Counted from the first letter of the stretch, positions 24,949 through 33,310 are shown. The stretch: DNA of 64,000 bases from an uncultured Selenomonas sp. (GCA_934202005.1 CAKPXP010000005.1:1-64000), one strand, 5' to 3'. Translations and numbers: made by a program. Notes: generated by a model from the sequence alone, not told the origin.

Positions 24949-25245
24949 TAAGGAACCACTGATTCATTCAGCACACCGCGATTGTTCAGCGCTTCCTCAA
25001 GAAAGCGCTAATTAATGCAAGAATTTTACTACTTACTGGTAAGTGGATGAGAACATACCTTCTCCTCAGGAGGCGCCCTAGGCGCGGGCTGCCAGTGGCA
25101 GCCCCGGGACGGAGGACCGCGTAGCGGTGGAAGAGGTGCTGCACGGCGAAGGAATGTGCAGAAAACCTAAATGCGAGGCAAAACACCTCTTCCGCCTCGC
25201 TACGCTCGGCACTCCCGGGGATGCCGAATGAATCAGCGTTTCCCC
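24949..25245. repeat. Long composite copy of the palindromic repeat
   Basis: A short element (24949-25001, TAAGGAACCACTGATTCATT ... CAGCGCTTCC) is joined to about 240 bases that end in GAATCAGCGTTTCC. The longer part contains GGAAGAGGTG (25127-25136) and CACCTCTTCC (25183-25192), a ten-base stem, and GC-rich hairpins. A related interior occurs at 33049-33288. The ORF readable on its minus strand is a by-product of the repeat. There is no gene in the 24930-25268 gap. Confidence 0.8.
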
Positions 25246-25268
25246 AAGACTCTCTCTATTATATCCTC

Positions 25269-26507
25269 TCAGACGAGAAATGGCACCTCCGCCGTGACCG
25301 GCGCGCGCCCGCGGCGGAACAGCACGCGCCCGCGCCGCACGGAGAGCCGCACAGCCGCGCGGCGGCGGATCGCCTCGAAAGGCGTCGGCGCGTCAAGCAC
25401 GAGGAAGCTCGCGTCCTTCCCCGCCGCGATGCCATACTCCGCCTCCACGCCGAGCGCCTTCGCGCCGTTCGTCGTCACGAGCGCGAGCGCGCCGTCGATC
25501 TCCTCCGGGCTCATGAGCTGCGCGATATGGATGCCCGCATCGAGGATGTGCATCGGATCGCCGTCGCCGAGCGGATACCAGGGATCCTCGATGGAGTCCT
25601 GCGCGAAGCAGACATTCACGCCCGCCGCGAGGAGCTCCTTCACGCGCGTGAGCCCGCGCCTCTTCGGATAGCTGTCCTGCCGCCCCTCAAGCGTGATGTT
25701 CTCCGTCGGGCACGAGACGAAATGGATCCCCGCGCGCCGCAGATTCGCCATCATGCGGAACGCGTACGCGCCGTTGGCCGAGCCGAACGAGCACGTATGG
25801 CTCGCCGTCGTGCGCGCGCCGATGCCCTCCATCGTCACGAGCGCTGTGAGGAGCTCGAGGTGGCGCGACTGATCATCGTCCGTCTCATCGCAGTGCACAT
25901 CGATGCGGCGGTCGTATTTCACCGCGAGCTCCACCGCGCGGTGCAGCGACCGCTCGCCGAACTCGCGCGCGAGCTCGTTGTGTGGGATCGCGCCAACGCA
26001 GTCCGCGCCGAGCCGCAGCGCCTCCTCGACGAGCGCTTCGCCGCCCGGATACGCGTAGAACCCATCCTGCGGGAACGCGACCACCTGGATCGTCACGAGA
26101 TCCTTGAGCTCCTCGCGCAGTGCGAGCAGCGTCTTGAGCGCCACGAGCCCCGGCGCCGTCACATCGACATGCGTGCGGATATACTGCACGCCCGCGAGCA
26201 TCTCCGCGCGGATGGCCGCGAGCGCCCGCGCGCGGATCGACGCCTCCGTATACGACGCCTTCACCTCCGACCAGCGCCGGATCCCCTCGAAGAGCGTCCC
26301 CGTACCGTTCCGCCCGCCCGCGTAGACTGCGTCGAGGTGGATGTGCGGCTCCACATACGGCGGGATCACGAGCTGCCCGCCGAGATCCACGCACTCCGCC
26401 TCCGCCTCGATATGCGGCGCGACCGCCTCGAACCTCCCGTCCGAGACGAGCAGATCGAAGCTCCCCTCCCGTCCCATGAGATGTGCATCCTTATAAAGCG
26501 TCCTCAT
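25269..26507 (-). CDS. Cytosine deaminase paralogue 2 (CodA-like amidohydrolase)
   Basis: 412 residues, visibly very similar to codA1 through its core (identical over the run from SYPKRRGLTRVKELL to EDPWYPLG). Motifs PHIHLD, THVDVTA, HCDETDDDQSR and ASHTCS are present. Asp304 is kept and Ser305 replaces the Asp314 equivalent, as in codA1. AAAGGG precedes ATG 26507. A local duplication that left one copy on each side of codB-pucR is the simplest explanation. The two N-termini and loops differ, so substrates may have diverged. Confidence 0.88.
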   Translation of the reverse strand: MRTLYKDAHLMGREGSFDLLVSDGRFEAVAPHIEAEAECVDLGGQLVIPPYVEPHIHLDAVYAGGRNGTGTLFEGIRRWSEVKASYTEASIRARALAAIRAEMLAGVQYIRTHVDVTAPGLVALKTLLALREELKDLVTIQVVAFPQDGFYAYPGGEALVEEALRLGADCVGAIPHNELAREFGERSLHRAVELAVKYDRRIDVHCDETDDDQSRHLELLTALVTMEGIGARTTASHTCSFGSANGAYAFRMMANLRRAGIHFVSCPTENITLEGRQDSYPKRRGLTRVKELLAAGVNVCFAQDSIEDPWYPLGDGDPMHILDAGIHIAQLMSPEEIDGALALVTTNGAKALGVEAEYGIAAGKDASFLVLDAPTPFEAIRRRAAVRLSVRRGRVLFRRGRAPVTAEVPFLV

Positions 26508-26671
26508 CGCACTCACCCTTTCTCCTGCCGCGCAGGCAAAGACCCCGCGCGCGAGCCCCGCAGGCATCGCACGCTTTGACAAACCCGCGCCCCGGCAGCT
26601 GCCAGCAGCGCCTTGCAAGGCACCGCTGAATGCATCAGTCGTGCCTCAAACAACCGCCCGCAAAAGACAAA

Positions 26672-26705
26672 GAGACCCTCAGCACACCATTGTGCCAAGG
26701 GCCTC
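26672..26705 (-). terminator. Terminator of the lysine/ornithine decarboxylase gene
   Basis: Minus-strand interrupted stem GAGGCCCTTGGCACA/TGTGCTGAGGGTCTC followed by TTTGTCTTTTG. The rest of 26508-26832 holds a degenerate repeat copy near 26616-26645 and no gene. Confidence 0.75.
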
Positions 26706-26832
26706 AATCGCTGCTGCCTCACGACAGCCATGCTTTGCTTACGGGCTTCCTTTGCCTTTCAGACTAACAGGAAGAGATTTCGGAGGCAAGAGATTGTATC
26801 AAATTTGTGCACTTTGCATAAAAATCTCCACA

Positions 26833-28002
26833 TCACCGCGCCGCCGCGCGCGGCTCCGTCTCCGCCTGCGCCGCGGGGAATTCCTCCTCATACGTATACG
26901 TCGGCGCGAGGGCGAAGCCGTTGAACTGCGTCGCTGAGACCGTGGTATAGGCGCCGATGTCGGTCGCGAGGACGTGGTCGCCGACCGTGAGCCGCGGCGT
27001 CAAAAAGTCCTCGTAGAGCACGTCGATGCCGTCGCAGGACGGGCCCGCGAATGTCGCGCGCACCCGCTCGCCGCGGCCGAACGTGTGCAGCGGGTAATGC
27101 CAATGGTCGTACATCATCCCCGAGAACGCGCCGTAGATGCCCTCGTCGAGGATGTACCAGGGATGGCCCGCGCGGTCCTTCGTGCCGATGACGGAGGCGA
27201 CGAGGTTCACCGCCGTACCGGGCAGGAAGCGGCCCGGCTCGCAGTAGACGGCGGTCTCGGGGAAGAGCCGCACGATCTGGCGGTCGATGGCCGTGAGCAT
27301 CGCGACCACATCGACGGCGAGCCCCGCGGCGTCCGGCACGGGGAAGCCGCCGCCGATGTCGAGATCTGTGAGCGTGAGCCCTGCGGCTTTCGCCTCAGCG
27401 AAAAGACCATGAACGAAAAGGAGCGCTTCCTCATACGCCGCGACGCTCAGCGACTGGCTGCCGACGTGGAAGCAGATGCCCACGGGCCGCAGTCCCGCAC
27501 GTTTCGCCGCGAGGAGCAGCGGCAGCGCGTCCTCCGGGCGCGCGCCGAACTTCGTGTTGAGGTCGACGAGCGCGCGGCTGTTGTGCACGGCGATGCGCAC
27601 GAGCACCGAGGCGCCCGGCACCGCCTGCGCGATCTTGCCGATCTCGCTTACGTCGTCGAACGTCATGCGACGCACGCCATACTTCGCCGCCGCGCGCAGT
27701 CCGCGCGCGTCCTTCACGGGATTCGCGTAGATCATGCGGCCGCCCGCGACGCCCTCGCGCGCGAGCGCCTCGATCTCCCCCGCCGACGCCACGTCGAATT
27801 TCGAGCCGAGCGCCGCGAGACGGCGCAGGATGGCAGGCGCTGGATTCGCCTTCATCGCGTAGTAGACGCCCGCGTGGGGCAGATGCGCGCGGAGGAACCG
27901 GTAGTTCTCCTCCACCTTCGCCGCGCTCACGACGAGAAACGGCGTCTCGTGACGGCGGCAGAGTTCGTTCATTTCGTTTTCACTGAGGTTAAAGCTTCGC
28001 AT
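26833..28002 (-). CDS. Lysine/ornithine decarboxylase, fold type III PLP enzyme
   Basis: 389 residues. The PLP lysine lies in YAMKANP (near residue 51). HVGSQS, DIGGGFPVPDA, EPGRF and GPSCDGIDVLYEDF follow in the order of ornithine/lysine decarboxylases of the eukaryotic type. The sequence closely resembles, from memory, the Selenomonas ruminantium bifunctional enzyme, which makes the cadaverine that is linked to peptidoglycan in that genus. AGGAAGGG precedes the ATG. It is divergent from a PuuR-like regulator and its promoter lies in an inverted repeat. Confidence 0.93.
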   Translation of the reverse strand: MRSFNLSENEMNELCRRHETPFLVVSAAKVEENYRFLRAHLPHAGVYYAMKANPAPAILRRLAALGSKFDVASAGEIEALAREGVAGGRMIYANPVKDARGLRAAAKYGVRRMTFDDVSEIGKIAQAVPGASVLVRIAVHNSRALVDLNTKFGARPEDALPLLLAAKRAGLRPVGICFHVGSQSLSVAAYEEALLFVHGLFAEAKAAGLTLTDLDIGGGFPVPDAAGLAVDVVAMLTAIDRQIVRLFPETAVYCEPGRFLPGTAVNLVASVIGTKDRAGHPWYILDEGIYGAFSGMMYDHWHYPLHTFGRGERVRATFAGPSCDGIDVLYEDFLTPRLTVGDHVLATDIGAYTTVSATQFNGFALAPTYTYEEEFPAAQAETEPRAAAR

Positions 28003-28128
28003 AACACAACCCTTCCTGTGGATGACATAAATATAGACATCGGGAAGCCGCTATGGCGCCTCCCGCGGCCAGGCGGTCTCCCGCCGGCAGCTCCGCTCCA
28101 CATGAGCCTAGGAGCCGCTCTCCCGCCT

Positions 28129-28157
28129 ATTGTAATACAGCTGTCTCCCTATTACAA
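28129..28157 (-). promoter_or_regulatory. Decarboxylase promoter inside an inverted-repeat operator
   Basis: TTGTAA (28152-28157) and TACAAT (28129-28134) are 17 bases apart on the minus strand. TTGTAAT and ATTACAA form a perfect 7-bp inverted repeat separated by 14 bases that covers the start of the -35 and most of the -10 element, so a bound repressor would block RNA polymerase. Confidence 0.65.
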
Positions 28158-28202
28158 GAAAAAATCCTCTGTCAGTGGAAATCTATCGCCTTTCTTTCCC
28201 GC

Positions 28203-28231
28203 TGGACATTTTTCCTCTGATGACGTATGAT
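28203..28231 (+). promoter_or_regulatory. Promoter of the XRE-cupin regulator
   Basis: TGGACA (28203-28208) and TATGAT (28226-28231) with 17-base spacing, 100 bases before the regulator start and divergent from the decarboxylase promoter. Confidence 0.55.
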
Positions 28232-28331
28232 GAAGGGCAAGAATGGGATGCCATAAGCTGCTCTTGAGCCAATCGCGAGCCGCCGCCGCGTGCAGCGGCT
28301 TTCATCTCGTCATCATCGGGAGGGAAGCACT

Positions 28332-28886
28332 ATGGACTACCTGTCACACAATATCGCCATCAATCTCAACCGCATCCGCAAGGCCAAGGGCATGAGCCTC
28401 GACGTCGTCGCGGAGCAGACCGGCGTGAGCAAGAGCATGCTCGCGACCATCGAAAAGGGGCACGCCAATCCATCCATCGGCGTCCTCGGCAAGATCATGA
28501 GCGGCCTGCGCATAGAGCTCGCGGATCTCACGCAGGCGCCGACGAAGGACGCCTACCTCGTCAATGTCGACAGCCTCGCGCCGACGAAGGACGTGCCCGG
28601 CGAGTACCGCGTCTGGACCTGCTTTCCCATCGCGGACAACCGCGTCGTCGAGATCTACCGCATCGACATCGCCCCCGGCGGCACCTACTGGAGCGGCGGC
28701 CACGGCGAGCGCACGAAGGAATACGTCTTCCTGCTGCACGGCGAGCTCTCGCTCGAGATCGCGGGCGGCGAGCGCCACACCATCAAGGAGGGCCAGGCCT
28801 TCCGCTTCTCCTCGGAGGAGGAGCATATCTACCGCAACCTCACGCATCACCCGATCAGCTTCGCCTCGTTCTTCGTCGTCTGCTGA
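28332..28886 (+). CDS. XRE-family regulator with C-terminal cupin (PuuR-like)
   Basis: 184 residues: a helix-turn-helix (about 8-62, GMSLDVVAEQTGVSKSMLATIE) and a cupin sensory domain (about 105-184, with GGTYWSGGHGERTKEYVFLL and YRNLTHHP). This architecture is shared with PuuR, the putrescine-utilisation repressor. Divergence from a polyamine-forming decarboxylase and proximity to an aminotransferase gene make polyamine or amino-acid sensing plausible, but the ligand is inferred. GGGAGGGAAG precedes ATG 28332. Confidence 0.9.
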   Translation: MDYLSHNIAINLNRIRKAKGMSLDVVAEQTGVSKSMLATIEKGHANPSIGVLGKIMSGLRIELADLTQAPTKDAYLVNVDSLAPTKDVPGEYRVWTCFPIADNRVVEIYRIDIAPGGTYWSGGHGERTKEYVFLLHGELSLEIAGGERHTIKEGQAFRFSSEEEHIYRNLTHHPISFASFFVVC

Positions 28887-29072
28887 TTGGCTTGAGATGC
28901 CCGCTTCGCGAGGCAGCGCCTCCCCAGTAGCGGTACGCCGCCTCCGCCGCCTCGCGTTTCGTCCCCGCGTCCATTATAAAGCACACCAGCAGACGCGGGC
29001 GCGGCGCCATGATCCCCGCCGCCGCGCCTGCCGCGCCCTCCAAGAAAATTTTACAGAGTTACAAAAAATTGC

Positions 29073-29101
29073 TTGACGAGGCTTCTCCTGTGTGATATAT
29101 T
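29073..29101 (+). promoter_or_regulatory. Promoter of the aminotransferase transcript
   Basis: TTGACG (29073-29078) and TATATT (29096-29101), 17-base spacing, followed by a 135-base leader with a terminator-like hairpin. The gap 28887-29070 before it shows only GC-rich short hairpins and no gene. Confidence 0.75.
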
Positions 29102-29138
29102 GAACACAGCTCAAGAGCAAAGATACCGATGACAAAGA

Positions 29139-29178
29139 CGTCAGCGGAACATCAGACGATGTTCGCTGGCGCTTTTTT
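29139..29178 (+). promoter_or_regulatory. Leader terminator (possible attenuator) before the aminotransferase
   Basis: CGTCAGCGGAACATC pairs with GATGTTCGCTGGCG and is followed by six T residues, about 65 bases before the gene start. A 38-codon ORF (ATG 29129 to TGA 29245) runs through it and its stop overlaps the gene start as ATGA. The ORF lacks a good ribosome site, so it is only a candidate leader peptide. Confidence 0.6.
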
Positions 29179-29241
29179 GTTTTCATCAGCATCCTTCATC
29201 CAGTCATGCACACAGGAATTTTCGATGGGGAGGAACCAATC

Positions 29242-30459
29242 ATGAAACTCAAGGACACGGGACTCACAGCCGCAGACATCAAGGCAAAGGTAAAGAAGTA
29301 CATGATCGAGACGTACGAGCGTTTCGACTTCCTCGCCGAGACGGCGAAGGATCAGTACATGTACGACGAGAACGGCACGCCGTACCTCGACTTTTACGCG
29401 GGCATCGCCGTCAACAGCGCCGGCAACTGCAACGAGAAAGTCGTCGCAGCCGTGCAGGATCAGTGCGCTGACATCATGCAGACGTTCAACTATCCGTACA
29501 CGATCCCGCAGGCGCTGCTCGCCGAGAAAATCTGCACGACGATCGGCATGGACAAGGTCTTCTTCCAGAGCACGGGCACCGAGGCCAACGAGGCCATGAT
29601 CAAGATGGCGCGCAAATACGGCATCGAGCACTACGGCCCGAACAAGTATCACATCGTCACCGCGAAGATGGGCTTCCACGGCCGCACGTTCGGCGCGATG
29701 AGCGCGACGGGCCAGCCGGGCAACGCCTGCCAGGTCGGCTTCGGCCCGATGGCCTATGGCTTCTCCTACGCGCCCTACAACGACCTCGAGGCCTTCAAGG
29801 ACGCCTGCACGGAGAACACCATCGCCATCATGCTCGAGCCGGTGCAGGGCGAGGGCGGCGTCCATCCCGCGACGAAGGAATTCATGGTCGGCCTGAGGAA
29901 GTTCTGCGATGAGAACGGCATGCTCCTCCTCATCGACGAGGTGCAGACGGGCTGGTGCCGCACGGGCAAGGTCATGAGCTTCATGCACTACGGCATCAAG
30001 CCGGATATCGTCTCCATGGCGAAAGCCCTCGGCGGCGGCATGCCGATCGGCGCCATCTGCGCCCGCGAGGAAGTCGCGAAAGCCTTCACGATGGGCTCCC
30101 ACGGCACGACGTTCGGCGGCCATCCGGTCTGCTGCGCCGCGGCGCTCGCCGAGGTCAACGAGCTGCTCGACCGCGACCTCGCGGGCAACGCCGCGAAGGT
30201 CGGCGAGTACCTCAAGAAGAAGCTCGCCGAGCTCCCGCACGTCAAGGAAGTCCGCGGCCAGGGCCTGCTCGTCGGCTGCGAGTTCGACGACACGATCTCC
30301 GGCGTCGACGTCAAGCACGGCTGCTTCGACCGTCACCTGCTCATCACGGCCATCGGCAAGCACATCATCCGCCTCATCCCGCCCCTCATCATCACCGAGG
30401 CGGACTGCGACAAGGCCGTCGCCATCATCAAGGAAACGGTCGAGAGCCTCAGCAAGTAA
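29242..30459 (+). CDS. Class III PLP aminotransferase (acetylornithine/ornithine type)
   Basis: 405 residues, cytosolic. It has FFQSTGTEANEAMIKMARK, the GFHGRTFGAMSATG loop, IDEVQTGWCRTGK and the PLP lysine in SMAKALGGGMPIGA. It is closest by eye to ArgD and ornithine aminotransferases; putrescine or 4-aminobutyrate aminotransferase cannot be excluded. No arginine biosynthesis gene is nearby; instead a decarboxylase and PuuR-like regulator precede it, favouring ornithine or polyamine metabolism. GGGGAGG precedes the ATG. The downstream gap has a three-copy 12-bp repeat and a terminator. Confidence 0.88.
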   Translation: MKLKDTGLTAADIKAKVKKYMIETYERFDFLAETAKDQYMYDENGTPYLDFYAGIAVNSAGNCNEKVVAAVQDQCADIMQTFNYPYTIPQALLAEKICTTIGMDKVFFQSTGTEANEAMIKMARKYGIEHYGPNKYHIVTAKMGFHGRTFGAMSATGQPGNACQVGFGPMAYGFSYAPYNDLEAFKDACTENTIAIMLEPVQGEGGVHPATKEFMVGLRKFCDENGMLLLIDEVQTGWCRTGKVMSFMHYGIKPDIVSMAKALGGGMPIGAICAREEVAKAFTMGSHGTTFGGHPVCCAAALAEVNELLDRDLAGNAAKVGEYLKKKLAELPHVKEVRGQGLLVGCEFDDTISGVDVKHGCFDRHLLITAIGKHIIRLIPPLIITEADCDKAVAIIKETVESLSK

Positions 30460-30473
30460 ACGGCAGCGGGCAC

Positions 30474-30509
30474 AGCAAACATCGAAGCAAACATCGAAGC
30501 AAACATCAC
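30474..30509 (+). repeat. Three tandem copies of a 12-bp unit
   Basis: AGCAAACATCGA is repeated at 30474 and 30486 and, with the last bases changed to AC, at 30498, just after the aminotransferase stop. Probably slippage. Confidence 0.85.
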
Positions 30510-30624
30510 AGCAATACACGAACAACGAGACGAAGCAGAGCCCTGGGAAACCACTGCTTGATAAAAGGAATGGCACGCATTGATCTGCCCTTCCCAAACA
30601 TCATATCGCATTTCTTCAGCAAAG

Positions 30625-30671
30625 AAGCTGCTGCGGAAGTACCCTGCCGGTGCTTCCGCAACAGCTTTTTT
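30625..30671 (+). terminator. Terminator of the aminotransferase transcript
   Basis: AAGCTGCTGCGGAAG pairs with CTTCCGCAACAGCTT (one mismatch) and is followed by a run of seven T residues overlapping the stem end, 170 bases after the stop. Confidence 0.85.
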
Positions 30672-30722
30672 AGCATTCATGTATACATGGATACAAACAC
30701 CTCGAAAGAGAGATGAACGTAT

Positions 30723-31487
30723 ATGGAACGCGAAAAGAAAAAAGTCATCATCACCGTCGGCTGCGAATACGGCTGCGGCGGCCCCGCGCTCGCGCAGAAA
30801 ATCGCCTCTGACTACGGCATCCCCTGCTACGACCGCGACCTCATCGACGACATCATCGAGGAGGCGGGCTTCTCCAAAGACCTCCTCGACAAAGCGGAAA
30901 ACGCCAAGGAGATCCGCGGCCGCGACCCAGGCGTCAACCCCAAGAAGCTCGGCGCCATCAAATACCACAACCTCACGGACCGCGTCGTCTTCCTCCAGCG
31001 CGAGACGGTGCGCCGCCTCGCCGCCCGCGGCTCGTGCGTCTTCGTCGGCCGCTGCGCCGACCACATCCTGCGCCACCGCGAGAAATGCCTCAACGTCTTC
31101 ATCTACGCGCCTGACGATGTGCGCCTCAAAGCCGTCATGAAAGAGCACAACCTCAAGAAAGCCGAGGCCGAGCTCCTCATCCAAAAGAGCGACGAGGATC
31201 TCCACGCACGCTACAAGCAGGTCACCGGCACCTACCGCGGCGACCGCCACAACCGCCACCTCCTCATCGACTCCTCCCTGCTCGGCATCGACCGCACGGC
31301 GAAGCTCATCGAGGAAGTCGCAGCCGAGCGCTTCGGCATCACAGGCGCCGCGGACATCGAGAAGACACCGGCGCCAAAAGCGCCCTCCTCCCCGGCAGAG
31401 TCCGGAGAGATAGCGCGCGAAAAAGCCGCTGCGACCGCCGAGGCGCCCACGAAACCGCCCGTACTTTCCGCTGAGATGGGAGCGTGA
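30723..31487 (+). CDS. Cytidylate kinase-like family protein
   Basis: 254 residues. The N-terminus IITVGCEYGCGGPALAQKIA is a P-loop variant as in the cytidylate-kinase-like (Cytidylate_kin2) family. YDRDLIDDII and FVGRCADHILRHREKCLNVFIYA match the NMP-binding and core regions. Residues about 205-254 are a Pro/Ala/Lys tail of low complexity. The nucleotide substrate is unknown. The last codons overlap the possible GTG start of the downstream permease, so the two are probably cotranscribed. Confidence 0.8.
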   Translation: MEREKKKVIITVGCEYGCGGPALAQKIASDYGIPCYDRDLIDDIIEEAGFSKDLLDKAENAKEIRGRDPGVNPKKLGAIKYHNLTDRVVFLQRETVRRLAARGSCVFVGRCADHILRHREKCLNVFIYAPDDVRLKAVMKEHNLKKAEAELLIQKSDEDLHARYKQVTGTYRGDRHNRHLLIDSSLLGIDRTAKLIEEVAAERFGITGAADIEKTPAPKAPSSPAESGEIAREKAAATAEAPTKPPVLSAEMGA

Positions 31488-31492
31488 ACACC

Positions 31493-33031
31493 ATGGAACA
31501 GAAAACATCCTCCTTTGACCGCGTGCTCGGCGCGTGGGACATCCTCGTCATCGCCTTCGGCGCCATGATCGGCTGGGGCTGGGTCGTCTCGACCGGCACC
31601 TGGATCCAGGACGGCGGCGTCCTCGGCGCAGCCATCGGCTTCCTCATCGGCGGCGTCATGATCTTCTTCGTCGGCCTCACCTACGCCGAGCTCACGAGCG
31701 CCATGCCGCAGTGCGGCGGCGAACACGTCTTCAGCCACCGCGCCATGGGCCCCATCGGCTCCTTCATCTGCACCTGGGCCATCGTCCTCGGCTACGCGAG
31801 CGTCGTTTGCTTCGAGGCCTGCGCCCTGCCGACCATCGTCACCTACATCTTCCCCGACTTCCTGCAGGGCTACCTCTACACCGTCGCGGGATTCAAAGTC
31901 TACGCCTCCTGGCTCGCCGTCGCCATCGGCATGAGCATCCTCATGACCTACATCAACATCCGCGGCGTCAAGGCAGCGGCGAAGCTCCAGACCATCCTCA
32001 CCGTCATCATCGGCGCGGCGGGCATCCTGCTCGTCATCGTCTCCGCCATCACCGGCAGCGTCTCCACCCTCGAACCGCAAGCCTTCATCCCCGGAGACAC
32101 CACGACCACCTTCAAGGCCGTCCTCGCCGTCGCCGTCACGACGCCCTTCTACTTCATCGGCTTTGACGTCATCCCGCAGGCCGCCGAGGAGATCAACGTA
32201 CCGCTCAAGAAAATCGGCAAGATCCTCATCCTCTCCGTCGTCTGCGCCGTCCTCTTCTACGCCCTCGTCATCATCGCCGTCGGCCTCGTCCTCACGGACA
32301 GCGAGATCCTCGCCGCCGAGAGCGGCACCGGCCTCGTCACCGCGGACGCCATGGCCAAAGCCCTCTCCTCCGCCACCATGGCGAAAGTCATCATCATCGG
32401 CGGCATGTGCGGCATCGTCACGAGCTGGAACTCCTTCCTCATGGGCGGCAGCCGCGCCCTCTACTCCATGGCCGAGTCCTACATGGTGCCGCGCTTCTTC
32501 GCGAAGCTCCATCCGAAATACAAGACGCCCATCAACGCCCTCTACCTCATCGGCTTCCTCTCCATCATCGCGCCGCTCGCCGGCCGCAAGATGCTCGTCT
32601 GGATCGTCGATGCCGGCAACTTCGGCTGCTGCCTCGCCTACTGCATGGTCGCCCTCTCCTTCCTCATCCTGAGGAAAAAGGAACCCGACCTCCCGCGCCC
32701 CTTCAAGGTCAGCCACTACAAGATCGTCGGCACCCTCGCCGTCCTCATGTCCGGCCTCATGGTCGCCCTCTACGCCATCCCGAACTCCGGCTCCACCCTC
32801 GTCTGGCAGGAATGGTGCATGGCAGGCGGCTGGGGCCTCCTCGGCGTCATCTTCGCCGTCGCCTGCAAGAGGAAATACCAGGAACGCTTCGGCACTCTCG
32901 CCCTCATCATCTCCGACGAAGACGCCGCCGCCCTCCAGTCGAGCGACGAAGAAATCTCCGTGGCCCTCGACCGCGCCATCGACGACGCCATCAACAAGAT
33001 CCTCGCCGAGCGCCGCCTGACCACAGCCTGA
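31493..33031 (+). CDS. APC-superfamily amino acid/amine permease
   Basis: 512 residues with about 12 transmembrane helices and the APC start FGAMIGWGWVVSTGTW; GFDVIPQAAEEINVP is the typical helix 6-7 motif. A cytoplasmic tail of about 50 residues ends it. It should exchange or import an amino acid or amine across the inner membrane; the nearby decarboxylase and aminotransferase suggest an ornithine, lysine or polyamine substrate, but this is only context. ATG 31493 is preferred over GTG 31484 because GGGAG is ten bases upstream. Confidence 0.88.
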   Translation: MEQKTSSFDRVLGAWDILVIAFGAMIGWGWVVSTGTWIQDGGVLGAAIGFLIGGVMIFFVGLTYAELTSAMPQCGGEHVFSHRAMGPIGSFICTWAIVLGYASVVCFEACALPTIVTYIFPDFLQGYLYTVAGFKVYASWLAVAIGMSILMTYINIRGVKAAAKLQTILTVIIGAAGILLVIVSAITGSVSTLEPQAFIPGDTTTTFKAVLAVAVTTPFYFIGFDVIPQAAEEINVPLKKIGKILILSVVCAVLFYALVIIAVGLVLTDSEILAAESGTGLVTADAMAKALSSATMAKVIIIGGMCGIVTSWNSFLMGGSRALYSMAESYMVPRFFAKLHPKYKTPINALYLIGFLSIIAPLAGRKMLVWIVDAGNFGCCLAYCMVALSFLILRKKEPDLPRPFKVSHYKIVGTLAVLMSGLMVALYAIPNSGSTLVWQEWCMAGGWGLLGVIFAVACKRKYQERFGTLALIISDEDAAALQSSDEEISVALDRAIDDAINKILAERRLTTA

Positions 33032-33048
33032 CGAACGAGCAGTTCCCT

Positions 33049-33288
33049 AAGGAACCACTGATTCGTGCAAGGTTTTTACCTCTTACCGTTGAATGGCTAA
33101 AACCATACCTTCTCCTCAGGGGCGCGTCAGCGCGGGCTGCCAGTGGCAGCCCCGGGAGGGGGACCGCGTAGCGGTGGAAGAGGTATTGCACGGCGGAAGA
33201 CTGTGCCAAAAACATGATTCGCGGTAGAGCACCTCTTCCGCCGAACGTAGCGATGCTTTCACGGCATCAACTTCATTTCATCAAAACA
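33049..33288. repeat. Second long composite repeat copy
   Basis: Begins AAGGAACCACTGATTCGTGC and shares with 24949-25245 the blocks ACCATACCTTCTCCTCAG, GGCTGCCAGTGGCAGCCCCGG, GACCGCGTAGCGGTGGAAG and CACCTCTTCCGCC, with divergent stretches between. The right end CTTCATTTCATCA is a truncated terminus. It fills most of the gap between the permease and the alcohol dehydrogenase. Confidence 0.8.
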
Positions 33289-33310
33289 GCCCACGAAAGG
33301 AAGACCACCC

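Noticed and set aside
24986..25186. 66-codon ORF with LFHRYAV and RRRY segments, similar to one at 32991-33215
   Set aside because: The similarity comes from the shared repeat element, not from a protein family; both lie inside the intergenic repeats and lack ribosome sites.
28855..29043. Short minus-strand ORF in the gap after the XRE-cupin gene
   Set aside because: Low-complexity Ala/Arg reading of GC-rich intergenic DNA without ribosome site or family match.
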